Assembly (NCBI RefSeq): GCF_932276165.1
Contig: NC_064009.1
Span: 7,750,001 to 7,814,000, forward strand
Direction: 5' to 3'
Source of the DNA: Plutella xylostella
Taxonomy: Eukaryota; Arthropoda; Insecta; Lepidoptera; Plutellidae
Length of the DNA stretch: 64,000 nt
Below are positions 11,127-24,100 of the stretch, one piece after another (the stretch's first letter is position 1; every line of letters begins with the position of its first letter). Below the pieces are notes generated by a model. The model saw nothing but the letters and a program-made list of their open reading frames with translations, was not told the DNA's origin and did no database searches. A program made the translations under genes and the position numbers.

Positions 11127-12100
11127 TGACGAAGATCTGCTGTTTTACTGCAATGCACTTGGACTTTTATGACCACGTATAATTATTGGACCTTTTAGGT
11201 AAGTGATAACTTTCATTGATACATAAAGTCCAACATAAAGCTTAGGAACAGAATAAAATCATTATCATTATAAAGTAGTTCGAATGTCAGCCTAAAAAAT
11301 CGGCTTTGTAAGGTAGGTTGTAAGGTGTTTCAGGTGATCGTCAAATTATTATCTACTTAATGAAGACATTGAAGATTTTATATTTATATCATGACAAAAC
11401 TACAAAGTCAAACCGATATGATATCAAAAATTTTACGGTTGATTTGGCTGCCAAATCAGTCAGAGTTAACCGAGTTGCAATTTGAAGCGAGTTACCCATC
11501 ACTTAGTAGGTAAGTACTTCTAAATTGGTAGGCTTCAAAACGGTTTGAACCGAGTTGTATCTTTTTTCAAACCGAGTAAACCGAGTTGAAATTTGAAGCG
11601 TGTTACAAATCACTTTGCCTTTTTTTACAACTTGTGGCATTCTGTGTATCTCGTACTGTATTGTGTAAAATTCTAGCGGAATTACAAAAAGTAGCCGTTT
11701 TACAAAGCGGCGTATCGATTGTGATGTGAATAATAATGTAAGTATTCATAAACTTTTTTAAATAATATGTCTGAATAGCGAACCTTAATCAAGTGATTTG
11801 TTCAGCTATTTTTGTAAAGTGAAAATGAATCGAAGGTCACGAACGTTTCAAACTTTCGAGCCATGATCTCTATTTCATTTTGAAGCTCCGTTTCCGTTTC
11901 CGATTCTGGACCTCAGAACAGGGATTCATTATTTGTTTATTTGGATGATAATCTGTGAACAGTTGGTTGAATTTGACGTTGACGTTTGACAGCACCATAG
12001 ACAATTTTCCATGTGCAGTAATGAAACTGCACTTCAATTTTCGATCGATCATATGTTTTCTTTGTGTAGTTTTTCACCTAGTTTATGTGATGGGGTTTAA
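11127..12100. other. Region after zuc-like gene
   Basis: It starts with the zuc-like 3' end. A donor-like site (ttttag|gtaagt near 11196) could begin a 3' UTR intron. At 11404-11630 a degenerate direct repeat occurs, with gttaaccgagttgcaatttg and aaaccgagttgaaatttga about 130 bp apart. No coding region is recognised. Confidence 0.4.
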
Positions 12101-12487
12101 GTTTCACGTGTTTTAACAGTAATTAGTATAGCCTTGAATGTTCGCATTCAGTCCGGTTTAAACTAGAGGTTAAAGTCGTTTCCTAATAAGGTTTTAAAGA
12201 AAGTGCAAGTCGGTGCATATAGTAAGTGCACGTGGTTCAAAATTTTCTAATAAAATTAGATGATTTCAAGGTTTTAAACGGCCTAGGGGGTTAATTGGAT
12301 AAAAATCAACTCTCACTCTATTGTTAACCGAGATGTCAAGTGAAAATATTGTATAGTACTTGTAAAAACGTGCTTAGACTAGAGTGTGAAAGATTTGATC
12401 GACGTGTGACTTTGGTTAGTTTTGTGGTGGAAATCTCTGCAGCCGCGTGGAGTTTCGATTACAGCCTCCTCGGATGAAGTGCTAGTG
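12100..12487 (+). other. Candidate non-coding first exon of a plus-strand gene
   Basis: The stretch ends in a good donor (gctagtg|gtatgt) and is followed by an AT-rich intron and a strong acceptor at 13530. It holds no long open frame. The left end is a guess, as no transcription start can be seen. I read it as a 5' leader exon. Confidence 0.3.
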
Positions 12488-13530
12488 GTATGTTGAACAT
12501 GCATTCTTAGTCCTACTTAAATAAAATCGATAGTTTTTCCGGAAATTTGTACTTTACATGTGCTCAATCACAAAAAAACAACCACCACATCTTTAAGGGT
12601 GTGAAACTGACTGACTTGATAATATAAACATGATTTGTAGGTCAATTCACACATGTGCTTATTAATACAGATCATATTATATTTGTGAATTAATTTAAAA
12701 TTTGGATCAAATAAATTAACATTGACCTCTTCACAAACTTTTTATGTTTGAAATATTAGAATGAATGTAAAATTATTGATTTATACCTATTAGTTAAGGG
12801 TGTGGTCTGTGGTTAAATTATATGCTTATAAATTATATGTGATTATTAACAAATACAGCATAAGTTTTCAAAAGTATTAACTACAAAAATAACATGCCAC
12901 TATTGTTGCCGCATAATGTTGACCCATTTAATTGAACCAGTTACTCTATGAGGTTATTTTGTGAAAAAGTTCTTAATGATTGGTTGGTTGGTGGTTTATC
13001 AATATGGAAAATAAGAAACTGCATCTCTAGGCAGAAGTTAATTCCAAAAATCTGTAAAATATTTACATGCCATGTTTAGTTATGCATGCAACACACCTAA
13101 TAAAATACATAACTTACCTTTTTTATTAACTGGTCCGCTAAAAACAGTAATTGATTAACTGCAAAAAAGAAGGATCTAATTTAAATTTGTAGATTCTGTA
13201 AAAGTTATTTTATACTATGAAATTTCAAAGTTTGTAAAGAGGTGGTTCCAAGGGCAAATCAGGACCAAGACTGCTGTTTTTTTTAACTTTAGAAGCATCT
13301 ATAAAATCTAGTTTTTTATTGGCTGTGTTATTTTGCCCTAGTAATCACCTCAAAACACAAATCAGCAATAGTAACATGTTCATTTTGGACTAAATTATTT
13401 AAAGAGTACCTACATTTTAATGTAAAGCATACTTAACATTATTATTATGTGCAATTAGATTTTGTGGCAAGACTATAAAATTTGGTCCTTATAATATTTT
13501 ATCTAATTTAAAACTTTCTTATTGTTTCAG

Positions 13531-13774
13531 ATTTTACATTACCTACAAAATGTCTAAGTGCAAGTGCAATCAAATGGCGATAAAATTTTATAGTGCTCAA
13601 CGAAATAATATGAAGTGTGAAAATAAGAAAATGACGCAAAATAACGTAAATAAATATTATTGTGAGTGTCGATGGAGAATGTGAAGTAGTGTACCTTGGA
13701 TTGCAGTGTTAACTCGCAAGATGGCGCTGTTGGAACGATGACGTAGTTCCGCTATCCGCCGCTAGATTTCTCTG
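13531..13774 (+). other. Candidate 5' leader exon with two upstream ORFs
   Basis: It begins after a strong acceptor (cttattgtttcag) and ends in a consensus donor (ctg|gtaagt). Within it are a 44-codon frame at 13550-13684 and a six-codon frame at 13721-13741 (MALLER). Both close inside the exon, so neither can be the start of a longer protein spliced downstream. This looks like an untranslated exon of a gene whose coding part lies beyond a long intron. No family is recognised. Confidence 0.4.
13550..13684 (+). CDS. Small ORF, 44 residues, cysteine-paired ends (unrecognised)
   Basis: The frame starts MSKCKCNQMA and ends YYCECRWRM. CxC pairs lie at residues 4/6 and 38/40, with one more cysteine at 23. 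It is basic and rich in lysine and asparagine. It lies whole inside a candidate spliced exon, so it would be translated from the leader of the mRNA. It may be a regulatory uORF, a micropeptide, or chance. I do not recognise it. Confidence 0.25.
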   Translation: MSKCKCNQMAIKFYSAQRNNMKCENKKMTQNNVNKYYCECRWRM

Positions 13775-14468
13775 GTAAGTGTTTCCATATTTATTTGTAG
13801 CGAGCGACATCTAGTGCCGAGTAGTTGTAAAGTTTTAGTGCGTACGATTCTCGATAGGTGGTTCTAGTTGTATCAAAAATGACTACACTATTTATTTGGA
13901 TAATACTCGCGTAAGACCTTTTTTTAAAAACGTAGCTTCCTACTCTGCGTATCATTGTGGATATTGGATATACCTACTTGTTTTCGAATTCTACAGTGGA
14001 TATTGACTAAATTAAAGCAAATTGAAACAACTGTAGTACCGATGATTTTTTTAATGTAGGTAGTATATTATTTATATTTTCATTTATCTTACTTAAATTA
14101 AGGATAATTGTCTTTATGTGTAGAAATTAAAATGTGCAATGGTCCATTTTTCATGCAAGTTTCTTACATGATCTAAAATATTTAAAAGAAGGTGGTTCTC
14201 AATTTGTCCCTCTGTATGTATGTACAAGGTATGTATTCTTATAAGTAATTTCAAATTAGAATGCACAATATTAAAAGTGAATATATTTTTGTTGCTATTG
14301 ATTTCTATACTTAGAATAAGAACCATACTTACATAACTTACTTATTTCCTGTATTATGTTGGTAATTAATTTGTTAACCCTTTTAAGGGCCTGTTTCACA
14401 ACGTTTGGATAATGGTTACCTATGCAATAAATAAAATACATGCTGTCACTCTCTGTAATTATGTTTTA

Positions 14469-14607
14469 CTGCCAGTTTCTATAAGTCTATCTATCCATAA
14501 CTGGTAGTTACTTTTATACGATTTTGACAAATTGTAACTTTTCATTATGTCAAAATCGTATGAAAGTAACTACCAGTTATAGATAGATAGAGTTATAGAA
14601 ACTGGCA
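14469..14607. mobile_element. Hairpin MITE
   Basis: The arms of about 60 bp begin ctgccagtttctata and end with the inverse tatagaaactggcag. They flank a short loop around 14535. A few mismatches occur between arms. To the left, gggcctgtttcacaacgttt (14389 on) resembles a common lepidopteran MITE terminus, so the full element may start there. Confidence 0.7.
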
Positions 14608-14660
14608 GTTAGTAGACAGTAAAGTTGTTATGACAACCCGAGTCACCCACTTTCGGCTTA

Positions 14661-14872
14661 CAGTGCCACAAACTTATCTGTTCCGGTGACAGCTCACATA
14701 AATGACTAATATTTCTTAATTCTTTAAGATTTTAAGTTTGCTCGTATTGTTAATTCGCTCTTGCGGCGTTAATAAACCCATCTAATCATTTACAATATAC
14801 AATTCATTAGTAAGTAATGAGATATGGATCAATTTAGTTCGCTCTCACCGGAACAGATAAGTTTGTCACACT
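14661..14872. mobile_element. MITE with about 30-bp inverted ends
   Basis: The left end has acaaacttatctgttccggt and the right end has its inverse accggaacagataagtttgt. The centre is AT-rich and non-coding. TTA is present on both outer sides and may be the target duplication. Confidence 0.65.
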
Positions 14873-16019
14873 ATTAGTATATTCCACTCATTGCAACACC
14901 CTGTACAGTACGTTGATAATATAACATACAATACCCTAAATCGATTTGGTATCATAATAAAAACAAACCAAACTCCCACATTCGTAACTGCTAAACGAAA
15001 TTTAAAATTACCTTAGTGTACAGCAGGCGAATAGTTCATCACCTGTTATTCAAATGATTTAACTCTTACAACGCTGAACTCGACAGTACTATTTCAAAAC
15101 CGAAGTGCAACCTGTGCCCCACTGTACCTTCGTTTAAACTTAAATATTGTTAGCCGGTCGCGTACAAATCACGCTATTTAACCCTAAAAACGACGGGTGA
15201 CTCACGCATCGTTTAGCATTTTAAACAGTGGAAGGTATTTACAAACAAAGCCACTGGAGGGTTAACTTGATACCTATAGGTAGGTGGTATTATAATACCA
15301 CCCGGATATCCCCGAAATAACCGCAACCACTTAGAATTGGAAGTGTAGGTTCAAAGGGTTAATTTAAAACCTAAGTAAGATCATAAGGTTTTTTTGCGGG
15401 AATTACGTTATTCGTATTGTAAGGAAACGATTTTATTAGTATATACCGATCAGATAGTTATTTGTTACATTAATGAAAATGTAAGTGTTTAATGAACGAA
15501 TTAGAAAATAGAAAGATTACAGCATTATAAACGTTGTTTACAAACAAGACATCATAAGTATCTCACTACCTACCTACATACTTAATGTGTCATTATCAAT
15601 AAAATTGTATACATACATACAAGCAGTATGTACTAAGCAACTTTAACTTATACTATGTAATAATGTATAGTAGCTAAGACGTCCTGTGTTTTGTACAGTA
15701 AATCATTTAGGTATTTGTAATTAATACTAATTAGACAAATACCTGATAAATTTTGCTATGTTACATAGATAAATTTTGGAAATTAAGGGCCTAATTTATC
15801 ATGATTAGTTAGCCGCGTTGATATTACGCATGTATGTTTTGAAGCCAACGACCGACTTGTAGAATATAATAAAAGTATGCCATACCTACCTACGTACTAG
15901 TCAAAGAACTAGGTATTTAGAGTTTAATCGTCTCTACGCATAACCACAAACTCTTATCAAGAAACATGTCTTCAAATATTGATTTGTTAAACGGCATGTT
16001 TATTTAAATCGAATAAACG

Positions 16020-17000
16020 TGGGTTTACGGCGTAATAATAGGCCGTAAGAATATTCATACATGCACCGATAAAGGTTTTATGGCCGGGTCGTGTCGCTTT
16101 GTCAAGTTTGGTGGAACGTATGTCAATCAGCATTTTATGTTTCGACGGCCGGTGAGTTGCGAGCTCACGAGACACTCGGCGTAACGACATGATAATACCA
16201 TCGCTTCCCGCCGCATGGCAACAGCCGAGCTTTGTCAATACCTTACCCTGAATAATTCAATTCTTACATTTCTATAACAGTAACATCACCTGCGTTTGCT
16301 CAAAGGAAAAAAAACTGGAGCAGATCCCCAGTAATATTTGGCATCTCGTTACTCAATGTCTTGTGTTCGTTTTCTTCGCAGATCCTATTGTTCCATGCGG
16401 ACCCCGCCGCGGGGAAGCCTAGTTCCGCATTCGGCAATTATGCCCTTATTTATAGGCGGGTAGGATTGATTTATGCGTGTCCAGGCTGGCCCGGTGCGGC
16501 GGCCAGGTGCGAGCGCAGTCGACGTCGCCGGCTTTGTGCGACGCTTCGGTTTCGTTTCTTACAATGGCCGCGGAGATTTGCACAAAAACTGCTTTTATGA
16601 GGGGGTTTGCGTAAAAAATATGTGCAGGGAAGTGCAAGAAGAAGCGTGGTTCCCGGCCGGGGCCGCGGAGCGTGGTCGCGTGCCGCCGCCGCCGCCGCCG
16701 CTGTCGGTGTGTAATTGAGTTTTTATGGCAACACTGGGCTGCACTCGCCGCGCCGCGTGACGCTCGTCTTATCAATTTCCTGGCCGGACCACTCAATTCG
16801 GTTTAGCGCGGTCATTATCAATTCAATTAAGCCGTATTGGATTGGAGTGCTCATTAAATTGTTTTTGCGATTCGTTTCGGCTGGTTTGAGTGTCGGTCAA
16901 GGGATCGAAGGGCCGAGCCATCGCGCGACCGCTACGCCTGTCGCGCGATCATGAGGCGTGTCTAGTGTAATGCACCTTTCAATTAGCCCAGACATAAACC
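16020..17000. promoter_or_regulatory. GC-rich unique island, candidate enhancer or exon
   Basis: This stretch is clearly richer in G and C than its surroundings and is not repetitive. It contains a (ccg)n run at 16683-16701 and homeodomain-like cores such as tcattaaat and caattaa near 16820-16860. A good acceptor (gttttcttcgcag at 16381) precedes a possible donor (cag|gtgcga at 16506), with an open frame between them, so a 125-nt exon cannot be ruled out. No protein family is recognised. Confidence 0.3.
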
Positions 17001-20000
17001 ACCGCATCCCATAACCCTGATGTGAAGTAAACATGCTAAGCTATCGATTGACGTGAAAATTGACCGAAGATTTTGTTTTTCTCAGCTAATTCGGCTAACG
17101 CCTGCGGGTGCTAAAATTTTCGCTTCTTTTGAAGTTAATTTAAGAAAATGAGCAGTGTAGCCGTCGTCATTGGCTTAAGGCTAATTCACCTTTAATCTCA
17201 AATTACCGTCGTTGCGTGCGTCTTCATTTTCTGAATGTATAAAACGAGATTATGTTAAAACTTTTACCCTAAAAAGTTCGTAAAAATTTCGATACTTAAA
17301 TGCGTAAACGGCAAAAGCAATCGGACGATATCCTCCCGAATATTTGTGGATGTTCTCTTTTATAATGGTTGCGATCAGAGGTATGAAATATTTACCAAAT
17401 TTACCTAGATAACAATCCTACAATGTAGCATAGTAAGTTGGCTGCTTACTACAATATGTATGTTATAATACATAGTATCGTAAAGTCAATATTATTTTAG
17501 GTCGAACCAAATTCATTCAGTCCCGAGCAGCACCTACAACATCCATTCAACAATAGCCAATATCTACGCCCACCGCGATTTTCGTGCTAAGCGACTGTAT
17601 CTTCTATGAATAGGAATTTTAGACCTGGTATTTGACTGACACTTGGTAAGTGATTCATACATTGGCTGTCAAGCAGCTCTTTTGTGAATTGATGTTTTTG
17701 ACACACGTCATTGATCGTGTGACATTTCGGTCTATTGTCAAGATCCACGGAAATTTTAATTTTTTCGCCTACACTATACTGTTTTTTGGTGGTTGTGCCG
17801 TTTTGAGAAACGAATGCGAAAGGTCTTTGCTCCGATCGTCTCTGATCTAATGTATTTCAGGTGTCAACGTAAATTTTTAACATTTTCATTAATCTAATTT
17901 TTGTAGTATCTTAATAAATAAGATTGCTATGATAGTTTGATGGTCGTAAAGGGGTCTACAAACTGTACATGTATCAGATTTTATAAGGAAATAAATAAAT
18001 ATAAAATGGTTTCAGTCTTCTCACTTTTACTCAAACGCATAAATCCCAATTATACACGGTGGAAATATTGTGATATTTTACCTTTATTTCATATTTCGCA
18101 GATTATTCCGCAGGGTCTGTTTAGATGTTACCATACAATTCTTTAACTTGAAAAGAAACTTTTGTGTTCTAGACCACACAACATTTATTGTCTAGGGATT
18201 ATAGGAGGCTTAACGTTTTTCAAAAGTTCTATTGAACTGTGCAAAATTGTTTTGTAAAAATAGTTTTTTAAATACAAACTCCTATGCGTTTGTTTGGGCA
18301 ACGGGGCTACAATGTCAAAATTAAGTATGAAACGATGGGTGTATAAATTATGTATTGTATTTTATGGTCGAAGTGGTCTTCTAATTAATAAGTTCTTATC
18401 GTTTCATAATATAATAAAAAAAAATATCTATGCGATTAACAACAAAATTTTGACTTTTTGTTCTATGATAATCTCAACGTTCTTTAACCAAATATGTAAG
18501 TAAGTACATTGTAACAACCTAAATTAAAAATCCTTTGTAATCCCCCGTGTGAACCTAGCAGCACAGTACCAACCAACCTTCGTGGCACCACAAAGGTGCC
18601 GAATAGTCATTTCATCACATTTAATTCCATTTCCGACGTAACCCAATCGAAGTACGTGATATACCATAGCCTAGCGCTTATGGAACTCCGTAATTATAAT
18701 TAAAAATCCCATGCGAGTGGCATAATAAGGCTTTACGTCTGGCTTACAGCCGGGAATGTGGCAGAGTACGTTACAGTTGCACAGATACACAGATTACAAA
18801 AAAGCAAAGCGCATTCCGACCACAGAGTAGAATGCCTGCGCGCGTGCTCAACTCAAATAAGTTTTATGTTATAATCTTTTAGACGTAACTTATACGCCAG
18901 AAAAAATGTAATTACGCCAAGTAATTTCCGTAGTTGGCGTCTCGTTTTTGCTTTCATATACAACCCGAGTTATTGTTGTTGCCTGCGGCCGCTAGGGGGC
19001 GTTCACTTTGTAATGATAAAGACTTTTATAGTTCCTCTCAGTTTAAATCTAATTGGATTATGTTTTAAAATATATTACGCGTAATGCGGAATAAAAAGCA
19101 AGTCTTTATTGCTGAGAATGATAAAGTCGTTACTTTACTTGTGGTGAAAAAACGGACGTGCATCGTTCCTTTTCAACGGTCGCGTTAATTTAAATCAAAC
19201 GTTTAAAACTGTTTGATCATTTGTATGTAAAACGAGTGTTTTTCAGACTTATTAACACCTCAATTACCTGCAGCAATATCCGGTGCAGAAGCCGACACAA
19301 GCTCTATTCTGTGTAAAACTAAATATTTATATACAAAAGCGGTATAAATATTTCATAGCATCGTTAGTTAGCACGCCACTCGTCTAGACGGGAAGTTGTA
19401 ACACTTTTTTATGGATTGAATAAAATCTGTTAGGAACCCCCCCATGCCCTTAATCCTAACACTAGAGCTGAGAGTACGAAACAAATTCAGTGAAACGGAC
19501 CGTAAAGCAATTATATCGCAGAGTTTATTATTGCCACTGCTAAGGTATTGCATCTACCAGACATGTATGATGTAATATAATCCCCATATGACCGTCTTAT
19601 TTGTGGTATGGTTGGGTAGAAACAAACGATAATGCTGTAAATTTATAACCAACACTGAATTATTAATTAGCAGACGAGTAGCCAATCTGTTTTTTTCGTA
19701 TTGTATTGTCAGTTTCCATGTTCGAGGGGGCATTTCGTTTTGATCTGAACCGTTGCGCGTGTATGGTGGGGTTTTTGACAGATTTGCTTCGCGCCCAAAT
19801 TTAAATTGAGAATGCGTGAGAAACGAGCGTTCGAGTCGGCGCGGCTCGAATTACAGCGTACGCCGACGTGAATGGTCCGAGTTTTTTTTTTCTCGAGAAA
19901 AAAGTCTGCACAATCTTTTTGCAGCCAGTTCGTTGTTTCGCCGAATGAGTTGTGTTCCTTTTTTTAGTTTTTAAGAAGCGAAATTGGTTAATCGTACATC

Positions 20001-20950
20001 TTTTAATGGTGTTGCTGAAGCGTTAATATGAAGTGTGTTTGTAAGCTGTGCTGTTGTGGTTCCTTTTTGCCTTTCAAATGTAAATGAAGTTGTCGGTTCA
20101 TTGATGATGCGAGTGTGACAAATGAATTCACGCTCTCGCGCATATGAACCTCGCACATTTATAATATTAATTATCAGCATCGTTATTTCATTTATTTAAT
20201 ATGTGTATCAGCAAGCAACCGACCGACATTCCATTGCTGTCTCTTTTTTTAAAGAGTTGATGTTTCTCTTTGGTGAACATTTTAACTTTAATCGCAGTGT
20301 AAAACGATATTGTTGAGTAAATTTTTACGGATCGGCATCAATTTGGCTTAACGAGTTCACATGACGTTTGGTATTTTTATGTAATGCTTTAATAACTGGC
20401 GTCGGTGACGTCAAACTGGATAAATTCCAGTGAAGCCAATTCGCGGTTATCGTGTTACCATTACAATACAAAACAAGGGTATGGTGGAGAAATAAATAAT
20501 TGTTCAAATTTTTGCTCCAATTCATTCGGTAAATAAATAAATATTCAACCCAAAACAAGCAAATCTACTGTGGCCGTTATCTACTGGATAAATATAGTTT
20601 TTTAGTAAGTATATTTCTGATGATAAAGTATTTTAAGACTGCCTGAACTTACAGTAAGGGATTCGTAAAACACATAGTAAGTGTGCGTATGGCAGAGTCG
20701 CGGCGCAGGTAAGGTGTACGACCTGTGTAGATGAGGCATAAAGCCTGCTTCCCTGCGCCTTAAAGCCGTCGCGACGCCGCCGCCGCCTCGACTCTGCCTC
20801 GACTCTATTAGTGATCGGAGCGTCTTAACACTACCGCATATTGTAATAGGCGGCCTTTTCGCCAAAATCAACCAGGCAATCTCATCCAGGCAACCTTACA
20901 TTAAAAGAGATATCAAATACAATACGTAAAGAAGCTCGAAGCTGGCAACC
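17001..20950. other. AT-rich region without recognised genes
   Basis: Only short open frames are present and none shows a known domain. A fragment of LINE 3' end lies at 20845-20900 (ggcggcctt...caggcaacctt). No RNA gene or clear inverted repeat was seen. Confidence 0.4.
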
Positions 20951-20964
20951 CTACAGAATGTTGC

Positions 20965-21186
20965 AGTTCAAGTTTCGGACCGGCATTTCGGCGAGGACCG
21001 GTCGGCGTCGTGCGTTTCTTCTGGCAATACCCCCGCCGGCGGCTACACCGAGATTATCGGCCAAAGGGTCACTCCAGCTTAACAAGAAACGAAGGAACGA
21101 GAGCTTTCAATTTCTTAGTCCTTCCACCAAAAGGTTGTCTGGCAGAGATCGCTTTAAGTAATAAGACCGCCTTATCACATAGTGAT
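20965..21186 (+). repeat. 190-bp LINE-derived repeat unit 1, interrupted at its right end
   Basis: The unit contains cggcggctacacc, gagattatcggccaaagggt, caagaaacgaaggaacgaga and the LINE 3' block ctggcagagatcgctttaag. It continues on the other side of the helicase-bearing retrotransposon as units 2 and 3, so the three units were once next to each other. The last 11 bases, cacatagtgat (21176-21186), are the left target duplication. Confidence 0.75.
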
Positions 21187-24100
21187 TTTTTTTTTTAATT
21201 TTTTTTTTAAAGATTTTATTATCACTCCACAGACTTTATGTCCGTGCCTTTTTGAGAGATCAATATATTGTGAGAGTTTGGTTGTTTTTTATCTTCATCT
21301 TTTAACTACTCACTACTCAATGTGGAAGCTTATAATATATATATTTTATCTTTTATATATATACCTATATATTATTAATAATTTTTTTTTTTTGCACTCC
21401 TGGAGGAAAATCTGCACAGACACCTGGGAAGGGGACCCAGGTAGTGTCGGCCTTTAACCGACTAAAAACCCCCAGTTGTGCATTTCTTGTTTTTTTTTTT
21501 TTTTTTTTTCTTTTTTTTTTTTTCTTTGTTTCACACAGTCACACTTACAATTATAATGGCAACAAACATTTGAAGGGTAGGGCCAGTGTCAGCTGTCTTC
21601 AGAGAACTTAACAGACGCCTGTCAGTGGCCACACACTCCTTTTGTCATCGCTGTTGTTTTGCCTGGTGTTAATGAGTGACAGTGTTTTTAAAACTATCTT
21701 AATTTTATTGGTTAGTTCTTATACAGATAATATTAATTCATGATATACTATACAATACCTACATATCAAAACTATACAATACATGCTATATACTATACAT
21801 AACAAAACTATAAAATACATGCAATACTGTTTGGCCGTCAATATAAAATTAAAATCAAAATTCTCCTATTCCGCTCCATTTTGCGTTGCCAAAAGCCTTG
21901 ATTGCTGGGCAACGACCTCTTTGTCCCGATTTTTTATTGCCATCTTTAGGTTGTACTCGAGGATCCGTTTCTTCGGTGCTGTTATTGCCGTTTTAGCGAG
22001 GTTGCCGATAGCGTCCTCGGTGTCATCCGCATAGTAGGTGCAGGCGGAGGTGTGCCTCGACAGCGCCACTACTGCGTGAGGTATGCTATCGTGCAACTTT
22101 ATTTTATCTTTTGTTTTTATGATAATGACGGATTCGTACGTCAATCCCTGTGCTTCGTGTATGGTTAAGACGCGTGATCCCGTTCCTTCTCCAAACCCTT
22201 GGCTGGTCAGGGTCTCTTTTTCTTCCTGTGTATGCGTCAGGAATAGAGTGTTGGTTTGGGATTTTGGAATTGCTGCGTCTGTAAACCTTTTCAGCTGCAG
22301 GGATTGGATACGCGCTGTGGCTGCGTATATGCCTGAGTATACTTCTCTTAGGGCGTATGCAACATCCATGGGGTTTCTGTATGAGCACAACAGCTCCTGG
22401 GTGATGTTTGCTACCAGTGTTGGGCGACTGTACCTTAGTTCGAATAGGTTCTCTCTGTCTATGTACGGTAGCTGGTTGATGTCTCCGATTAGAGCAATAT
22501 CACTGGCACGGGACAGGCGGGCGGCAATTACGATTGCCCCGAAATGGTTCATCAGGGCCTCGTCAATTATCAGGCGTTGGCATCCGACATGTTCTCTAAA
22601 GCCGTTTACTAGGACTGATGCCATCGTACGTACCCTAGTTCTAACCATGTCCCCGATCCTATGCGCTAGCCTGTTTCGTATATCGACGGCCGCCTCAGTT
22701 GTCGTGGTGATAATGGTGTCTTTGCTCACATCGAAGTTATTTACCACCCAGGTTGTCTTCCCACATCCAGGCACCCCGTTCACCCAAGCGATGGTGGGCA
22801 TCGTCCAGCTATTTCAGGTAGCGTTAATGGTTTCCGCTTTTGCTAGGATTTTGTCCTCTAGCATAATCCTGGTACACTGAGCTACGACCACCATTTGGTT
22901 GTTGTGTGGGAGAGTGAGTTTCGGGATGTTGCGTTCCCAGGGCACGAATCCGCATTCCTCGCTATAAGCCGCCATATACGCTCCAGTCATTTTGCCTCTG
23001 AGGACTTGGCAACTACTGTTATCGTATATGCAGGCTTCGGCCTCCTCGAGTAAAACTTTTAGCCGGCTTTCGTTCTCTTGCCTGTAGGTCTGCATGATCG
23101 TTTTGCAGGACAAGAGATTTACCTGCTTTGTGGCGGTTGTAATTGCCATAAATTCGATGGCGGCATTCTCTAGATGGTCGTTTGAGGTGGTAGCTGTTTT
23201 CAGCTTCGGTGGGACCACCTGGCCCATATCCGCTCGAGTAATTTTCCTCTGGGCAAGCCTTTTTCCAGTTTTAGGTTCTCTGGAGATTTGGCGCCTCTCG
23301 GGTGTCCTCTGTGGTTTTCCTATAAGGCTTGAGGCAGCTGCTTTAAAAGCCTGGAGGAACCCTTGGACACGCCCTTGCGATGTTAAATTGTGCATCCTCC
23401 TTTCCATGTTCCGTTGTTCTGAAGCGGCGACAGCCCCAGCGGTCATCCTCTCCTGTAGGCGTTCAGATCCGGTGACCAAGTATTCGGCTTGTTGGTGGCA
23501 GTTGTCAATGCCCCTCGCAAGTATATGACCTTTGAGAAAGCTTAGATCTTCGCCTCTGTCCTCGTACACCACTATTTCATGATGTTTTGAGGCTTTTAGG
23601 CAACCCAGCTGGTCAACAATTTCGCCTTTCCTATACTCGATCACCATTGCGTCTACGCTTATTATCCTGGGGACGTTACTGTCTAGCGCTATCTCTCCAA
23701 GCTTACTGAGCCATGAGCATGCCTGAACGAACGGGGTGTCGTCGGCCCACTCGAATAGTGCGATGGTCTTGTTACGCCATCGCACTAGTCTGCAGGGCTG
23801 ATTTCCCACTAGGGTTACTGGCAATGCGTCGTAGGCTTTACGCTTCATGGTAGCCTTCGATGTGCTCCCATTTAGGAGAGAGGCTAGGCCGGGTGATATG
23901 GCCACGCTCTTTCGCGCCCCTGAGATACAGAAGCTGATGCCGAGTCTTTCACTGCTTCCGTCCATGAACAGAGCCACGCTTCGGAGTCTTAGTCGAGCTT
24001 CTCCTTTTTCTCCACAATCCAACAGCTGATGTGTTGCTGTTTCTTTAGGAGTTGCTTGTGGTGGTGCTGTGATGGTTGTGACTGAGGCTTGAAATACTGG

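Larger units (their letters stand above)
13775..16019. other. AT-rich, mostly unique sequence with two hairpin MITEs
   Basis: No coding region is seen. Two inverted-repeat elements (14469-14607 and 14661-14872) and one MITE end (about 14886-14906) account for the recognisable structure. The rest looks like intron sequence. Confidence 0.5.

Noticed and set aside
22083..22880. 265-residue plus-strand ORF
   Set aside because: Antisense to the helicase, whose motifs are unmistakable on the minus strand.
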